Source: Roseibium hamelinense (GTDB taxonomy: Bacteria > Pseudomonadota > Alphaproteobacteria > Rhizobiales > Stappiaceae). Taken from it: a stretch of DNA of 64,000 nt. How positions within the stretch are numbered: position 1 is the first letter of the stretch; each line of letters opens with the position of its first letter. Location: NCBI RefSeq assembly GCF_007830545.1, contig NZ_VLLF01000004.1, positions 62,001 through 126,000 on the forward strand. Reading direction: 5' to 3'. The notes below the pieces were generated by a model. That model worked only from the letters and a program-made list of their open reading frames with translations, was not told where the DNA came from and did not search any database. This document shows, in pieces, positions 1-9,386 of this stretch. The position numbers were made by a program, and so were the translations under genes.

Positions 1-676
1 CGACAGCCTGGTATGTGTTGGTGACACGGTCCTCCTCAACCCCGAGAATTCGAATGATGTCGTTGCGGGACTGCTCGGACACGGTAACGATATGATCCGC
101 CTTCTTGGCGATTTCCTTGAAGATGCGAAACGTACGGCGCCGGTTTTCCAGAGTCGCATAGGGAAGGATGAGCGGAACCAGATCGTGAATGGTATAGATG
201 TTCGCCGATTTCTTGACCGTCACCGGAAGTTGAAATGTAAAATGCGCAATATCCGGCGGCGTATCGAAGCGCAGCGGATAGAAGCGCTTCCGGGTTCTGA
301 AATGATGGCCGGCGCGGGCATAGAGATACTTCGCAATGTATCTTGTATCCACACTGGTCATCCGGTTCCGGATTGGTTCTTCGAAAAGATAACTTTCCTC
401 GGGAAGCTTGATTGTGCGCCCGCTATTGTGGAGGCGTGTGGCGGACTCGATCGCCTGCCTGATATCCGTGTTGGCAGGAACGAGTTTTTCCATGTCTTCG
501 AAAAGAATAGATTTCGCAAGACGCAGATCCTTGGGAACCGGTCCGTGAAAGTCATAGATCAGTTCGGGTGTGTAGCCCATTTCCGAAACGGTTTTAATGA
601 GCGCTCTTGCATAGGTGGCAACCCCGGTGCCGGTCGGCAGCACGATGTTGTACGTGTCGTAGAGAATGCGTGTCAT
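1..676 (-). CDS. Glycosyltransferase family 4, N-terminal part (truncated by window edge)
   Basis: Reading the minus strand from the ATG at 676 gives an open frame of about 225 codons that runs off the left edge. It starts MTRILYDTYNIVLPTGTGVA, the usual GT-B N-terminal strand followed by a Gly-rich loop, and later contains YTIHDLVPL and ADHIVTVSEQSRNDI, hallmarks of the acceptor-side domain of retaining GT4 (mannosyl/rhamnosyl) transferases. The donor-binding C-terminal domain with its EX7E motif lies outside. Its start is only 13 bases after the rmd stop, so the two are probably co-transcribed; the likely donor is a GDP-sugar made by rmd and gmd. The sugar transferred cannot be told from this half. 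Confidence 0.85.
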   Translation of the reverse strand, partial: MTRILYDTYNIVLPTGTGVATYARALIKTVSEMGYTPELIYDFHGPVPKDLRLAKSILFEDMEKLVPANTDIRQAIESATRLHNSGRTIKLPEESYLFEEPIRNRMTSVDTRYIAKYLYARAGHHFRTRKRFYPLRFDTPPDIAHFTFQLPVTVKKSANIYTIHDLVPLILPYATLENRRRTFRIFKEIAKKADHIVTVSEQSRNDIIRILGVEEDRVTNTYQAV

Positions 677-689
677 AGGCGCGGTCTGA

Positions 690-1694
690 TCACTTTTTCT
701 GTCGGATTTCGGCTCGTTGTGCGTCCAAAATGTCCGTCAGCAACGCGTTTAGCGGGATTTGGGGTTTCCAGCCGGTGGCTTTTTCCAATGCTCGCATAGA
801 TATTTGGGTTCGGGGCACATCCACCTTTCGCAGTTTGTCCGGATCGACCTCGATTGCGATGTCCTGCCCACTGATGGATATCAGCTGCTCGAGCATATTT
901 TTCAGCCGAATGGGTTGGCCGGAGCTAATATTGTAGCGGGTCACGCCTGAAATGGTGTCTTGCGTTCCCAAGAGCAGGCAATACGCCCGTACAACATCGT
1001 CCACATGCAGGAAGTCGCGTTCGACATCCAAATTACCGACCAAAATGCGCTTCGGATAAGATTGCGCAACCTCAAGCTCCGCGATTTGTGACGCAAAGTC
1101 CGGCAGCACGAATGTTGCCGGTTGCCCTGGGCCGCTGTGATTGGTTGGCCGGACGATGATGGCTTTCCCACGGTCTGAAAAAACGTCCTCGATGAGATGC
1201 TCACAAGCCAACTTCGACCTCGCATAGGCGTTTTGCGGGTTCGGTACGGTGCTTTCGTCGACCTCGCCCGCCTGAAACGCTTTGCCGTATACCTCCACCG
1301 TACTGGAAAACACCAGGAGCGCCTCCGGAGTAAGCTGTCGAATTGCCTCCACGAGGTTCAGTGTTGAGTTAAAGTTTACGTTCCAAGTGTCCGTAGTGCC
1401 CGACCCAAAGGAGCGTTTCACGGAGGACTGTGCAGCGAGATGAACTACATTTGTTGGCTGGAAGTCTTTGACCAATTGGTGAACAGCAGGAGGATCCAGA
1501 AGGTTGCAACTCGCCATACGAACGCCGTTGGCCGCGTCATCATTTGACCGCAATGGTGGTAACAACGACAGGCCAAGGATCACATCTGAGGCGGCTTTTC
1601 CTGCTGCCATGGTCTGCAGCAGACGCTGTCCGACAAAGCCACTCGCGCCCGTTATGAGTATGCGCCTAGCCGCAGAAGGCGATTGGGTCATCAA
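690..1694 (-). CDS. rmd: NAD-dependent epimerase/dehydratase, probable GDP-4-dehydro-6-deoxymannose reductase
   Basis: This 334-residue extended short-chain dehydrogenase has the Rossmann motif GASGFVG near residue 17, VVHLAAQSSVK, the catalytic Ser-Ser region FSSTVEVYG, and the YxxxK pair in YARSK, followed by VRPTNHSGPGQ. RMD reduces the 4-keto intermediate produced by Gmd to GDP-D-rhamnose in the cytoplasm. The companion gmd lies about 6.6 kb away on the same strand, and a glycosyltransferase follows directly, which supports the RMD call over a generic epimerase. Tandem ATG codons (1694, 1691) leave the exact start open. A GDP-fucose synthase or another 4-keto reductase is possible, because these families are separated mainly by phylogeny. 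Confidence 0.75.
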   Translation of the reverse strand: MMTQSPSAARRILITGASGFVGQRLLQTMAAGKAASDVILGLSLLPPLRSNDDAANGVRMASCNLLDPPAVHQLVKDFQPTNVVHLAAQSSVKRSFGSGTTDTWNVNFNSTLNLVEAIRQLTPEALLVFSSTVEVYGKAFQAGEVDESTVPNPQNAYARSKLACEHLIEDVFSDRGKAIIVRPTNHSGPGQPATFVLPDFASQIAELEVAQSYPKRILVGNLDVERDFLHVDDVVRAYCLLLGTQDTISGVTRYNISSGQPIRLKNMLEQLISISGQDIAIEVDPDKLRKVDVPRTQISMRALEKATGWKPQIPLNALLTDILDAQRAEIRQKK

Positions 1695-1991
1695 TTGGAT
1701 CCTGAAGGAGGAGAGCTGATGCTCGGCTGCTTAGTAAATTATCGCCAACTTGTCCATGCGTAGGAAAATCGTTTCTTCTCAGTTGTATGCCGATGCTTGG
1801 CGTGAATGATTGCCGGTCAAATCAACTCCGCGATAACGAATGTGTAAAACATGTGCCATATCGGCGGATTTGCTTGATGTCTCTTTAAGTGGCAGCCGTA
1901 TAGCATTTACTTTCATACCGGTGTGCTTTATAGAAGTTATATGACAATTTAGACGCCGCAGAAGCCGGCAACGAAGCAGTGAGATCGCACA
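1695..1991. other. Intergenic region between divergent rmd and XRE gene
   Basis: About 297 bases without a convincing gene. It must hold the divergent promoters of rmd (minus) and the XRE regulator (plus). It is A+T-richer than its surroundings toward 1850-1960, but I find no clear -35/-10 pair and no obvious long palindrome. The short reverse frames here lack a ribosome binding site and family features. Confidence 0.5.
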
Positions 1992-2300
1992 ATGGCAAAG
2001 ATTGCTGGCGCCCAGGCACGTGAGTCTGATCACGATATGGCAGCTCTTAGAAAATCCGCGGGTGAATGGCTAAAAGGTTTGCGGGAAGAAAGTGGACTTT
2101 CTCAAACCGAACTGGCGGAACGGGTAGGTGTCGACTACTACTCATTCATCTCACAGATCGAAAACGGCCGGGGCCGTATTCCGTCAGGGCGTTTCGCAAA
2201 ATGGGCCGACGCACTTGGTGTTGACCGCCGGGTGTTCACGAAAGAAATCTTGCGTTACTACGATCCCTGTGTTCATGAGTTGCTGTTTGACGCTGCCTGA
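1992..2300 (+). CDS. XRE/Cro-CI family helix-turn-helix regulator
   Basis: This 102-residue protein carries one HTH_XRE domain at about residues 24-80: WLKGLREESGLSQTELAERV, then the recognition-helix region VDYYSFISQIENG and a third helix with WADALGV. Nothing else is present, so it looks like a stand-alone DNA-binding repressor or activator without a sensor domain. It is followed 29 bases later, on the same strand, by the 477-residue acidic gene, and then by a type I secretion ABC/HlyD pair, so control of that cassette is the natural inference. The YYSFISQIENGRGRIPS segment is unusual in having Tyr-Tyr where small residues are more common. A phage origin is possible, but no phage genes are nearby. 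Confidence 0.85.
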   Translation: MAKIAGAQARESDHDMAALRKSAGEWLKGLREESGLSQTELAERVGVDYYSFISQIENGRGRIPSGRFAKWADALGVDRRVFTKEILRYYDPCVHELLFDAA

Positions 2301-2329
2301 TCACTCTATTGATATTGGATTTTGATTGA

Positions 2330-3763
2330 ATGTCTTTAATTTCCTTCGCATTTGCTAAATCGCAACGTGCCGAAGCTGGAGACTGGTCACAGCAAGAGCT
2401 TGGGGAGATCTATCGCGTCCTACGCCTCTTGCAGCAATCAGGGCTTTCCATTGAAATTGACCGCGGTGTAACCGATCTCAATGAGCCGTGGTGTGTGTAT
2501 TTTGATCCCGATGTCGACGATGTGTTCCTTCACATAGCTCGGCTGTCGGGCGAATATCTTTTCGTGAGCGATCAGCTCGGCCTCAAAGTAGCGGCTGCTA
2601 CGTTCCGTGCGGCGTCTGCGAAATTCGAGTCAGCCATCAACAATGAACTGCGGAACAATGAGCGTAGAGGCGGCAACGTCATCGCTCATCCAGCGTCGCA
2701 GCTAATGTATTCACTGGCAGCCATTTTCCTCATTGTAAAAACGAAATCTGCTGACGCAGCCGCAACTGGTGCTGATGAAATACAAAGAGATGCGGCCGAT
2801 TTTGTAAAAGTGCGGGCAATCCTTAATCGCTTGCAAGAGGCTTCGGATAACCCTCTCTTGGTCGCGGCAATGATTAGCGCGATCGTGTTATCGACGTCTT
2901 CGGTTGGGACGCTTGAAGTGCCGGATATCGATGAACAGCTGCTGTCTGGAACATTGACAGATGGTTCTGAACATTCGGGCGATGCCACGCAGTCAATCGA
3001 CAGCAATGAGCATGATCACGTTACGCTGGCTGCTTCTGAGGCGCTGCCTGACGTCCGCAAACTCGCGGAAGATGAAGCGGAACAGGTCGCAGAGGATGAA
3101 ACCGGTCTTCACATTAACATCAATGCGCACGAGATTGGCGTTATTGCAGACTACGGTATGAGCGGTGAGGTCGAGATCGCCGGGCTGGAAAAAGACCCAG
3201 CAGGGGAGTCAAACACGGCAACGCTGGCAATTGAGGACCAAAGTCTTGCGGACGAGGCACTTGAGCTTAACGGTTCGGGCGCCTATTCGCCCAGTGAGCA
3301 GCCGAGCTTTCAGGAATTCATCGTAAAAGCGTTCCAAACCGACAGTTATGTGGTCTTGGACACTGATGTAACGGATCTGTCTGAATTTACGGCATTGGCT
3401 ATGTCGGCCGACGCCGACGAGTTGGCGCCGATCTTGTTGGCTTCCACCTCGGACGATGCTGGATTTGCAAATGAGGTGGAGACCTCGCCGGAAATTGCGC
3501 AACGCACGGGAGAGATATCAAGTGCCCCAGTCATGCCGAGCGATCCTTGGGGTGGGCTGGCAGATTGGGCAGTTGCGACTGTTAAGGCGTTTGGCGACGT
3601 GGATGTTTTCACCTACGGCCAAGGCAAGCTGTTGATCGTGGATGCTGATGTGAAATACATGAGTGGTGCAGACTTGGCGTTTGTATCCGCTGATGTGAGC
3701 GACGGCGGTTCTATTGCACTTATAGGTGGAAGAGACGTTATCAATGCTCACTATGCGGCGTAA
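2330..3763 (+). CDS. Uncharacterised acidic protein linked to type I secretion genes
   Basis: I do not recognise a named family for this 477-residue protein. Residues 18-100 form an ordered-looking domain (GDWSQQELGEIYRVL, then IEIDRGVTDLNEPWCVYF) that from memory resembles the N-terminus of unnamed rhizobial proteins. A hydrophobic stretch lies at about 122-137 and a second at about 180-192. Residues 200-400 are very rich in Asp, Glu, Ala and Ser and look disordered. The last 60 residues return to an ordered pattern with VDADVKYMSGADLAFVSADV. There is one Cys and no RTX repeats. It sits between an XRE regulator and the T1SS ABC gene, so it may be a non-RTX secreted substrate, a surface anchor or an accessory factor. 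Which of these is unknown. Confidence 0.7.
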   Translation: MSLISFAFAKSQRAEAGDWSQQELGEIYRVLRLLQQSGLSIEIDRGVTDLNEPWCVYFDPDVDDVFLHIARLSGEYLFVSDQLGLKVAAATFRAASAKFESAINNELRNNERRGGNVIAHPASQLMYSLAAIFLIVKTKSADAAATGADEIQRDAADFVKVRAILNRLQEASDNPLLVAAMISAIVLSTSSVGTLEVPDIDEQLLSGTLTDGSEHSGDATQSIDSNEHDHVTLAASEALPDVRKLAEDEAEQVAEDETGLHININAHEIGVIADYGMSGEVEIAGLEKDPAGESNTATLAIEDQSLADEALELNGSGAYSPSEQPSFQEFIVKAFQTDSYVVLDTDVTDLSEFTALAMSADADELAPILLASTSDDAGFANEVETSPEIAQRTGEISSAPVMPSDPWGGLADWAVATVKAFGDVDVFTYGQGKLLIVDADVKYMSGADLAFVSADVSDGGSIALIGGRDVINAHYAA

Positions 3764-3833
3764 TGCTGCGCACTTTGTAGCAATGGCGGGTTTGCCTCAT
3801 TTACGGCAATTATAAACGCTAGTTTTTGGAAAC

Positions 3834-3872
3834 AAGAAAGGACGTGATGTCGATTGCATCACGTCCTTTCTT
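3834..3872. terminator. Perfect 16-bp hairpin before the T1SS operon
   Basis: AAGAAAGGACGTGATG at 3834-3849 is followed by a 7-base loop and its exact reverse complement at 3857-3872. The A-rich and T-rich ends of the stem supply short U-tracts in both directions, so it can act as an intrinsic terminator on either strand. It lies 70 bases past the acidic gene and 136 before the ABC transporter, which suggests that the two are separated by termination or partial read-through. Confidence 0.75.
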
Positions 3873-4008
3873 CCATTAGACAACCATTGGTGTCGCGGCT
3901 AGCCGCCTTAAAAGTGCGCTGTACTGAAATTCGGCCTAGAGCCGCTATCAAAGTCAAGTCGGTGCGCGTTGCGTCTGCCCTGGAAAAAATGAAAGACACG
4001 AAAGAGAA

Positions 4009-5763
4009 ATGGGTCCTCAAACGCCACTTCGTATTGCGCTGAAAAAGTTCCGCTCAATTCTTGGAACAACAGTCGTATTCAGTTTCTTCATCAACCTTTT
4101 GATGTTTATCGGTCCGCTTTACATGTTGCAGGTTTATGACCGCGTGTTGGCGAGCCGGAACGAAACCACCCTTCTTATGCTGACGGTCATTGCATGTGCG
4201 CTGTTGGCCATTTACGGCATTTTGGAGTTCGTCCGTTCACGCCTGCTGGTACGGGCCGGAATCCAGTTCGACGAAGTGCTTGCACAGCCTTTGTTTCATC
4301 GGGTTCTCAAAGGCACTTTGCAGACTCCTGGCAGCAACACTGCGTTCGCGCTTGGCGACATTGACAAGCTAAGAGAATTTTTGACCGGTAACGGCCTTCT
4401 CGCCATCCTCGATGCGCCTTGGGTACCAATTTTTCTGGCGGTTTGTTTCGTATTCCACCCACTCTTGGGGTTCGTCGCGACAACCGGCGCCGTTCTGATT
4501 TTCATTCTGGCCTTAGCGAATGAATTTTCGACCAGCAAGACTTTGCGTGAGGCAGGAATGGCATCGCAGACTGCCAGCCACTTTGCTTCAACAACCTTGC
4601 AAAACGCCGAAGTGATCAAAGCGCTTGGTATGGAGAGCGCCCTTCGCGAAAAATGGCAAGACAAGCATCGTGACGTCCTCTCGCTGCAGGCGAAAGCCAG
4701 TGATCGCGCGGGCGTTGTCATGTCGATGTCAAAATTTGTACGCATGGCTCTGCAGGTGTTTATCTTGGGTGCCGGTGCGTATCTCGTGCTTCAAAATGAA
4801 GTGTCGCCAGGTATTATGATCGCTGCTTCTATCATGATGGGCCGGGCTCTTGCGCCTGTGGAACAAGCCGTTGCTCATTGGAAGCAGGTTGTTGCAGCAC
4901 GTTCAGCATATAGCCGATTGGACAGTCTTTTCGATAAGGTAAAAGCTGATCCAGAACGAACTGATCTGCCCGCTCCCACGGGAGACGTGAATGTTGAGGG
5001 GCTTGTCTCGGTTATCCCGGGCACTCGCAATACGGTACTAAACGGTGTGACGTTCGCTCTTGCTCCGGGGGAAGTGTTGGCCGTTATCGGGCCAAGTGGT
5101 GCCGGTAAATCCAGCCTCGTTCGTCACCTCGTGGGCGTGTGGAGCGCCATAAACGGCACTGTGCGACTCGATGGTGCGGAACTCGTCCACTGGGATCCGG
5201 AGCGTTTGGCACAGTATATTGGTTATCTGCCACAGGATGTGGAGCTTTTCTCCGGAACAATATCGGAGAATATTGCGCGCTTTCAGCTCGATCGTGACGA
5301 AGATGTCGTTGCTGCCGCAAAAAAAGCCGGAGTACACGAGATGATCCTCGAGCTTTCGGATGGTTATGATACCCAGATTGGGGAAGGCGGGCGCCAGCTA
5401 TCAGGTGGCCAAAGGCAACGGGTGGGATTGGCGCGGGCCATGTTTGGCGACCCGAAAATGATTGTGCTTGATGAGCCAAACTCCAATCTGGATTCGTCCG
5501 GTGAAGAGGCGCTCATGGGAGCGATCCAATCAATGAAAGAATCCGGGTCCACGGTCATTTTCGTCAGCCATAAGGCAAACCTGCTTGCGCTTTCGGAGAA
5601 GGTGTTGGTGTTGAACAAAGGTCGGGTCCAAGCTTTCGGACCGACGCAACAGATCATGCAGCCTTCCGCAAAATCGGCGCAAATTGATGGTAACACGCAC
5701 AGTCAGAAGCAGACAGCGTTAGCGTCCAACACTACGGGTGCACTTCAGGGGTCAAATGGGTAA
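4009..5763 (+). CDS. Type I secretion system permease/ATPase (PrsD/HlyB-like)
   Basis: A 584-residue fused ABC exporter. The transmembrane half (about 15-290) begins with a PrsD-like FFINLLMFIGPLYMLQVYDR. The nucleotide-binding half has Walker A GPSGAGKSS near 361, the LSGGQRQR signature near 463, Walker B MIVLDEP near 485 and the H-loop VSHK near 520. There is no N-terminal C39 peptidase or C39-like domain, as in exporters of RTX proteases, lipases and exopolysaccharide-modifying enzymes. It would sit in the inner membrane and drive one-step export together with the overlapping HlyD-type adaptor and a TolC-like channel encoded elsewhere. The start is the only ATG before the first membrane helix, with a weak AAAGAG upstream. 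Confidence 0.95.
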   Translation: MGPQTPLRIALKKFRSILGTTVVFSFFINLLMFIGPLYMLQVYDRVLASRNETTLLMLTVIACALLAIYGILEFVRSRLLVRAGIQFDEVLAQPLFHRVLKGTLQTPGSNTAFALGDIDKLREFLTGNGLLAILDAPWVPIFLAVCFVFHPLLGFVATTGAVLIFILALANEFSTSKTLREAGMASQTASHFASTTLQNAEVIKALGMESALREKWQDKHRDVLSLQAKASDRAGVVMSMSKFVRMALQVFILGAGAYLVLQNEVSPGIMIAASIMMGRALAPVEQAVAHWKQVVAARSAYSRLDSLFDKVKADPERTDLPAPTGDVNVEGLVSVIPGTRNTVLNGVTFALAPGEVLAVIGPSGAGKSSLVRHLVGVWSAINGTVRLDGAELVHWDPERLAQYIGYLPQDVELFSGTISENIARFQLDRDEDVVAAAKKAGVHEMILELSDGYDTQIGEGGRQLSGGQRQRVGLARAMFGDPKMIVLDEPNSNLDSSGEEALMGAIQSMKESGSTVIFVSHKANLLALSEKVLVLNKGRVQAFGPTQQIMQPSAKSAQIDGNTHSQKQTALASNTTGALQGSNG

Positions 5764-7084
5764 GCAACAGGACAGCATGAGTTCGCAAGATAAGACGAAA
5801 GACTTTTCTCCAAAGCCTTTCATTATTGGCGGATATCTCACCATTTTCATAACTTTCGGCGTCCTTGGCGGATGGGCGGCGACTGCGCCTTTGGACAGCG
5901 CGGTCATTGCACCTGGCGTCTTAAGCGTCGAAAGCTCGAAGAAAATTGTCGATCACCTCGAAGGCGGTATTGTTAAGGAAATCCTCGTCGACGATTCAGA
6001 TACCGTGAAAGCTGGTGATGTTTTGGTCCGGCTGAGTGAAATCAAGTCCCAAGCGAACGCTTCGATGGTCGATACGCGCTACATGATCGCTCGCGCTGAA
6101 CTTGCTCGCTTGGAAACCGAACGCGCCAATGAGGCGGAACTGGTTTTTCCCGAGGACTTGATGGCATCAGACGATGTCCGCATCAAATATGCGATGAAAA
6201 CCCAGCAAGACCTATTCCGTGATCGCGTCTCCGTGCGCAACAGCCAGATCAGTATTCTGGATTCTAAAGTTGCCCAGCTGAAGAACCAAATCTCAGGCCT
6301 TGAGTTGCAAAGAGATGCGGCGAAACAGGAAATCGATTTGATCGCGGAAGAAGTTGAGCGGCTGCAGGATGGTACGAACAAAGGTGTTGTATCAACCAAC
6401 CGGCTGTCTTCTTTGAGGCGCGAGCAAGCCCAGTTGACCGGTGCGTTCGGGCGTCTGGTTTCGGACATTGCCAGGGTGAACGAGAGCATTGGCGAAACCG
6501 AACTCGAAATCGTCCGCATCCGTCAAAGTTTCAGTGAGCGCGCGGCAACAGAGCTCGGTGAGGTACGTCAAGAACTTGCCGAACTGGAAGAACAGCAGGT
6601 CGTTGCAGCCGACGTCTTGGATCGGACTGAAATCCGGGCTCAAGTTGATGGCATTGTCCAGAACATGCAGGTCCACACAATCGGCGGCGTAATCAAACCC
6701 GGTGCTCCGATCATGGAAATCGTGCCAACCGACGATGAAATCGTGATCAATGCCAATATTCGGACCTTAGATATCGACAATATCTACCCTGGGCTTGAAG
6801 CAGAGGTTCGGTTGTCGGCGTTTACAAGCCGGTACCTGCCCAGCATTTTTGGGAAAATAGCGTATGTTTCGCCGGACACAATTCAACCGACCAATCAAAA
6901 TGAGCAGCCTTATTACCTAGCTCGAATCGTCGTACCGGACAGCGAAATACCGGAAGAGGTCTTGGGAAAATTGACGCCGGGTATGCCCGCTGAGATTATC
7001 ATTCCAACTGGCGAACGGACCGTCGTGGAGTACTTGGTTCAACCGCTTGAGGATGCTGTAAGAAATAGCATGCGTGAAGAATAA
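5756..7084 (+). CDS. Type I secretion periplasmic adaptor (HlyD/PrsE family)
   Basis: A membrane-fusion protein: a short cytosolic tail, one membrane helix at about 20-42 (IIGGYLTIFITFGVLGGWAA), the typical LDSAVIAPGVL entry to the barrel, a lipoyl half-motif VDHLEGGIVKEILV, a long coiled coil (about 110-270), the second lipoyl half ending in IRAQVDGIVQNMQVHTIGG, and a beta-barrel domain with the PGMPAEIIIPTGERT ending seen in PrsE/HlyD. It bridges the ABC exporter to an outer-membrane channel. The chosen ATG (5756) lies inside the end of the ABC gene, with AGGGG just upstream, so the two are translationally coupled. An ATG at 5777 with AGGA is a reasonable alternative. Strong terminator follows. 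Confidence 0.93.
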   Translation: MGKQQDSMSSQDKTKDFSPKPFIIGGYLTIFITFGVLGGWAATAPLDSAVIAPGVLSVESSKKIVDHLEGGIVKEILVDDSDTVKAGDVLVRLSEIKSQANASMVDTRYMIARAELARLETERANEAELVFPEDLMASDDVRIKYAMKTQQDLFRDRVSVRNSQISILDSKVAQLKNQISGLELQRDAAKQEIDLIAEEVERLQDGTNKGVVSTNRLSSLRREQAQLTGAFGRLVSDIARVNESIGETELEIVRIRQSFSERAATELGEVRQELAELEEQQVVAADVLDRTEIRAQVDGIVQNMQVHTIGGVIKPGAPIMEIVPTDDEIVINANIRTLDIDNIYPGLEAEVRLSAFTSRYLPSIFGKIAYVSPDTIQPTNQNEQPYYLARIVVPDSEIPEEVLGKLTPGMPAEIIIPTGERTVVEYLVQPLEDAVRNSMREE

Positions 7085-7105
7085 CAACATTCGGAGCTGA
7101 AAAAC

Positions 7106-7142
7106 GCCCTCCTGACTGGTCGGTCGGGAGGGCTTATTTTTT
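7106..7142 (+). terminator. Intrinsic terminator after the T1SS adaptor gene
   Basis: GCCCTCC at 7106-7112 pairs with GGAGGGC at 7127-7133 and is followed by a run ending in TTATTTTTT. It lies 22 bases after the HlyD-type gene stop and closes the secretion transcription unit before the convergent gene ending at 7170. Confidence 0.85.
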
Positions 7143-7169
7143 ATGCGTGCGGGTGTGTTTTGGACTGTA

Positions 7170-8240
7170 TCAAGTCTCGGGAAGCAGGACTTCCAATTCT
7201 TCGTCGGTTTCAGCAACCTTGCGCCGAAATTCGGCAAAGCCGATTGCGATCAGCCCATCGAAGACCGATTTTTCTGTTGCAAGCCGGACCTGAAGGGACG
7301 CTAGCGGATTGTCGTTTTGGAAGGAGAGGGAAATGTCCGTCCGTCCTGCAGTCGATGCGATGATGTGGGTACGGCTCAATTCTCTGAAGCCGCGTTCATC
7401 CGATGCGCCAATATCGACCACCGCCGGAATGCCCAGCGCTTCCTCTGAGAAGCTGACAACGAGCCGAACCAACCAAGTTCCAACAGGTATGTGAATGTAG
7501 GGGCCGAAGACGATAAACCGGGGCCGGCCAGTCATATCAAGTGGGGCATCGACATGGTCTTCGGGTTTGTCGCCGACCAAAAAAAGTTCTTTGGTCGCAA
7601 TCAGCGGAGTATCCGGCTTAGCGTCGAGGTGCCCCTCAAAGCCTCCCAGCAAAAACGTTGCACACCTGGCAATGCCTTCAGGAAATTTTGATTGAATCGC
7701 TGCCGTGGGATCGTTCCCACCATTTTCTGGAAGCGATACTTGGCCAGCAAGTGCCGCGAGGGCTTGGATGATCTGTTGCACGGCTGGTTCGGAAAGGGCG
7801 ACGCCGTGTGCTTTAGCTATAGCCTTAACAACAGAGTCGGGGTGCTGTCGAACTGCGCTTTCGGTTACCTGAACAACGTTTTCAGCCCCGATGAATTTGG
7901 AAATGCAGGAACAGTCCCCACTCAAACTCCGCACTGCGGTTCTTGGGTCCATTTTGCCGGAATTTGTGAGGTGCAAAAACGACCGTTTTGGATCAGTCTG
8001 GGCATAAATCAGCGGCTTTTTTGTTTGGAGCAGAACGTCTGCGAAACGCGTATCAGGCCGAGAAACGGAAAATACAAGATGAGATGCATCACGGAGAAGC
8101 AGCTCTTTTGAAAGGTCGCCTAGGCCACTTGGAATATGGGCTTTGTGAGCGCTGATGCCTGACGTTTTTAGGATGCTTGCTACAACCTCCCGGCACCACG
8201 ACGTCAAAGGACCGGGTAATCCTATTATACCGTAGAGCAT
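7170..8240 (-). CDS. Uncharacterised protein in polysaccharide locus
   Basis: A 356-residue protein of unrecognised family. The first 30 residues (MLYGIIGLPGPLTSWCREVV) resemble a nucleotide- or PAPS-binding loop of sulfotransferase-like folds, but no full motif set is visible. Residues 225-340 look like a beta-rich module: FIVFGPYIHIPVGTWLVRLVVSF recalls small carbohydrate-associated beta-sandwich domains found in glycan loci. There is no signal peptide. It lies 36 bases after gmd on the same strand, so it is probably in that transcription unit and may act in modifying or sensing the same glycan. Function unassigned; a divergent sulfotransferase is one guess. Confidence 0.7.
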   Translation of the reverse strand: MLYGIIGLPGPLTSWCREVVASILKTSGISAHKAHIPSGLGDLSKELLLRDASHLVFSVSRPDTRFADVLLQTKKPLIYAQTDPKRSFLHLTNSGKMDPRTAVRSLSGDCSCISKFIGAENVVQVTESAVRQHPDSVVKAIAKAHGVALSEPAVQQIIQALAALAGQVSLPENGGNDPTAAIQSKFPEGIARCATFLLGGFEGHLDAKPDTPLIATKELFLVGDKPEDHVDAPLDMTGRPRFIVFGPYIHIPVGTWLVRLVVSFSEEALGIPAVVDIGASDERGFRELSRTHIIASTAGRTDISLSFQNDNPLASLQVRLATEKSVFDGLIAIGFAEFRRKVAETDEELEVLLPET

Positions 8241-8276
8241 ATCATCTTTTCCGATGCTTAAATTGCAACCGTGAAC

Positions 8277-9284
<1,008 letters not shown>

Positions 9285-9386
9285 CTAAATGTGTGCCGAT
9301 TGCCGAGGGTTCCCGGCTCAGAGACTGTTGCCGCTGCAGGTAAACTGTTCTGCCTGTGGCGTCAACCAAACGGGCATTGTTTGGAT

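Noticed and set aside
92..799. Plus-strand 235-codon open frame over the glycosyltransferase and rmd genes
   Set aside because: Antisense to two well-supported genes, no domain, no ribosome binding site; it arises from the codon bias of the real genes.
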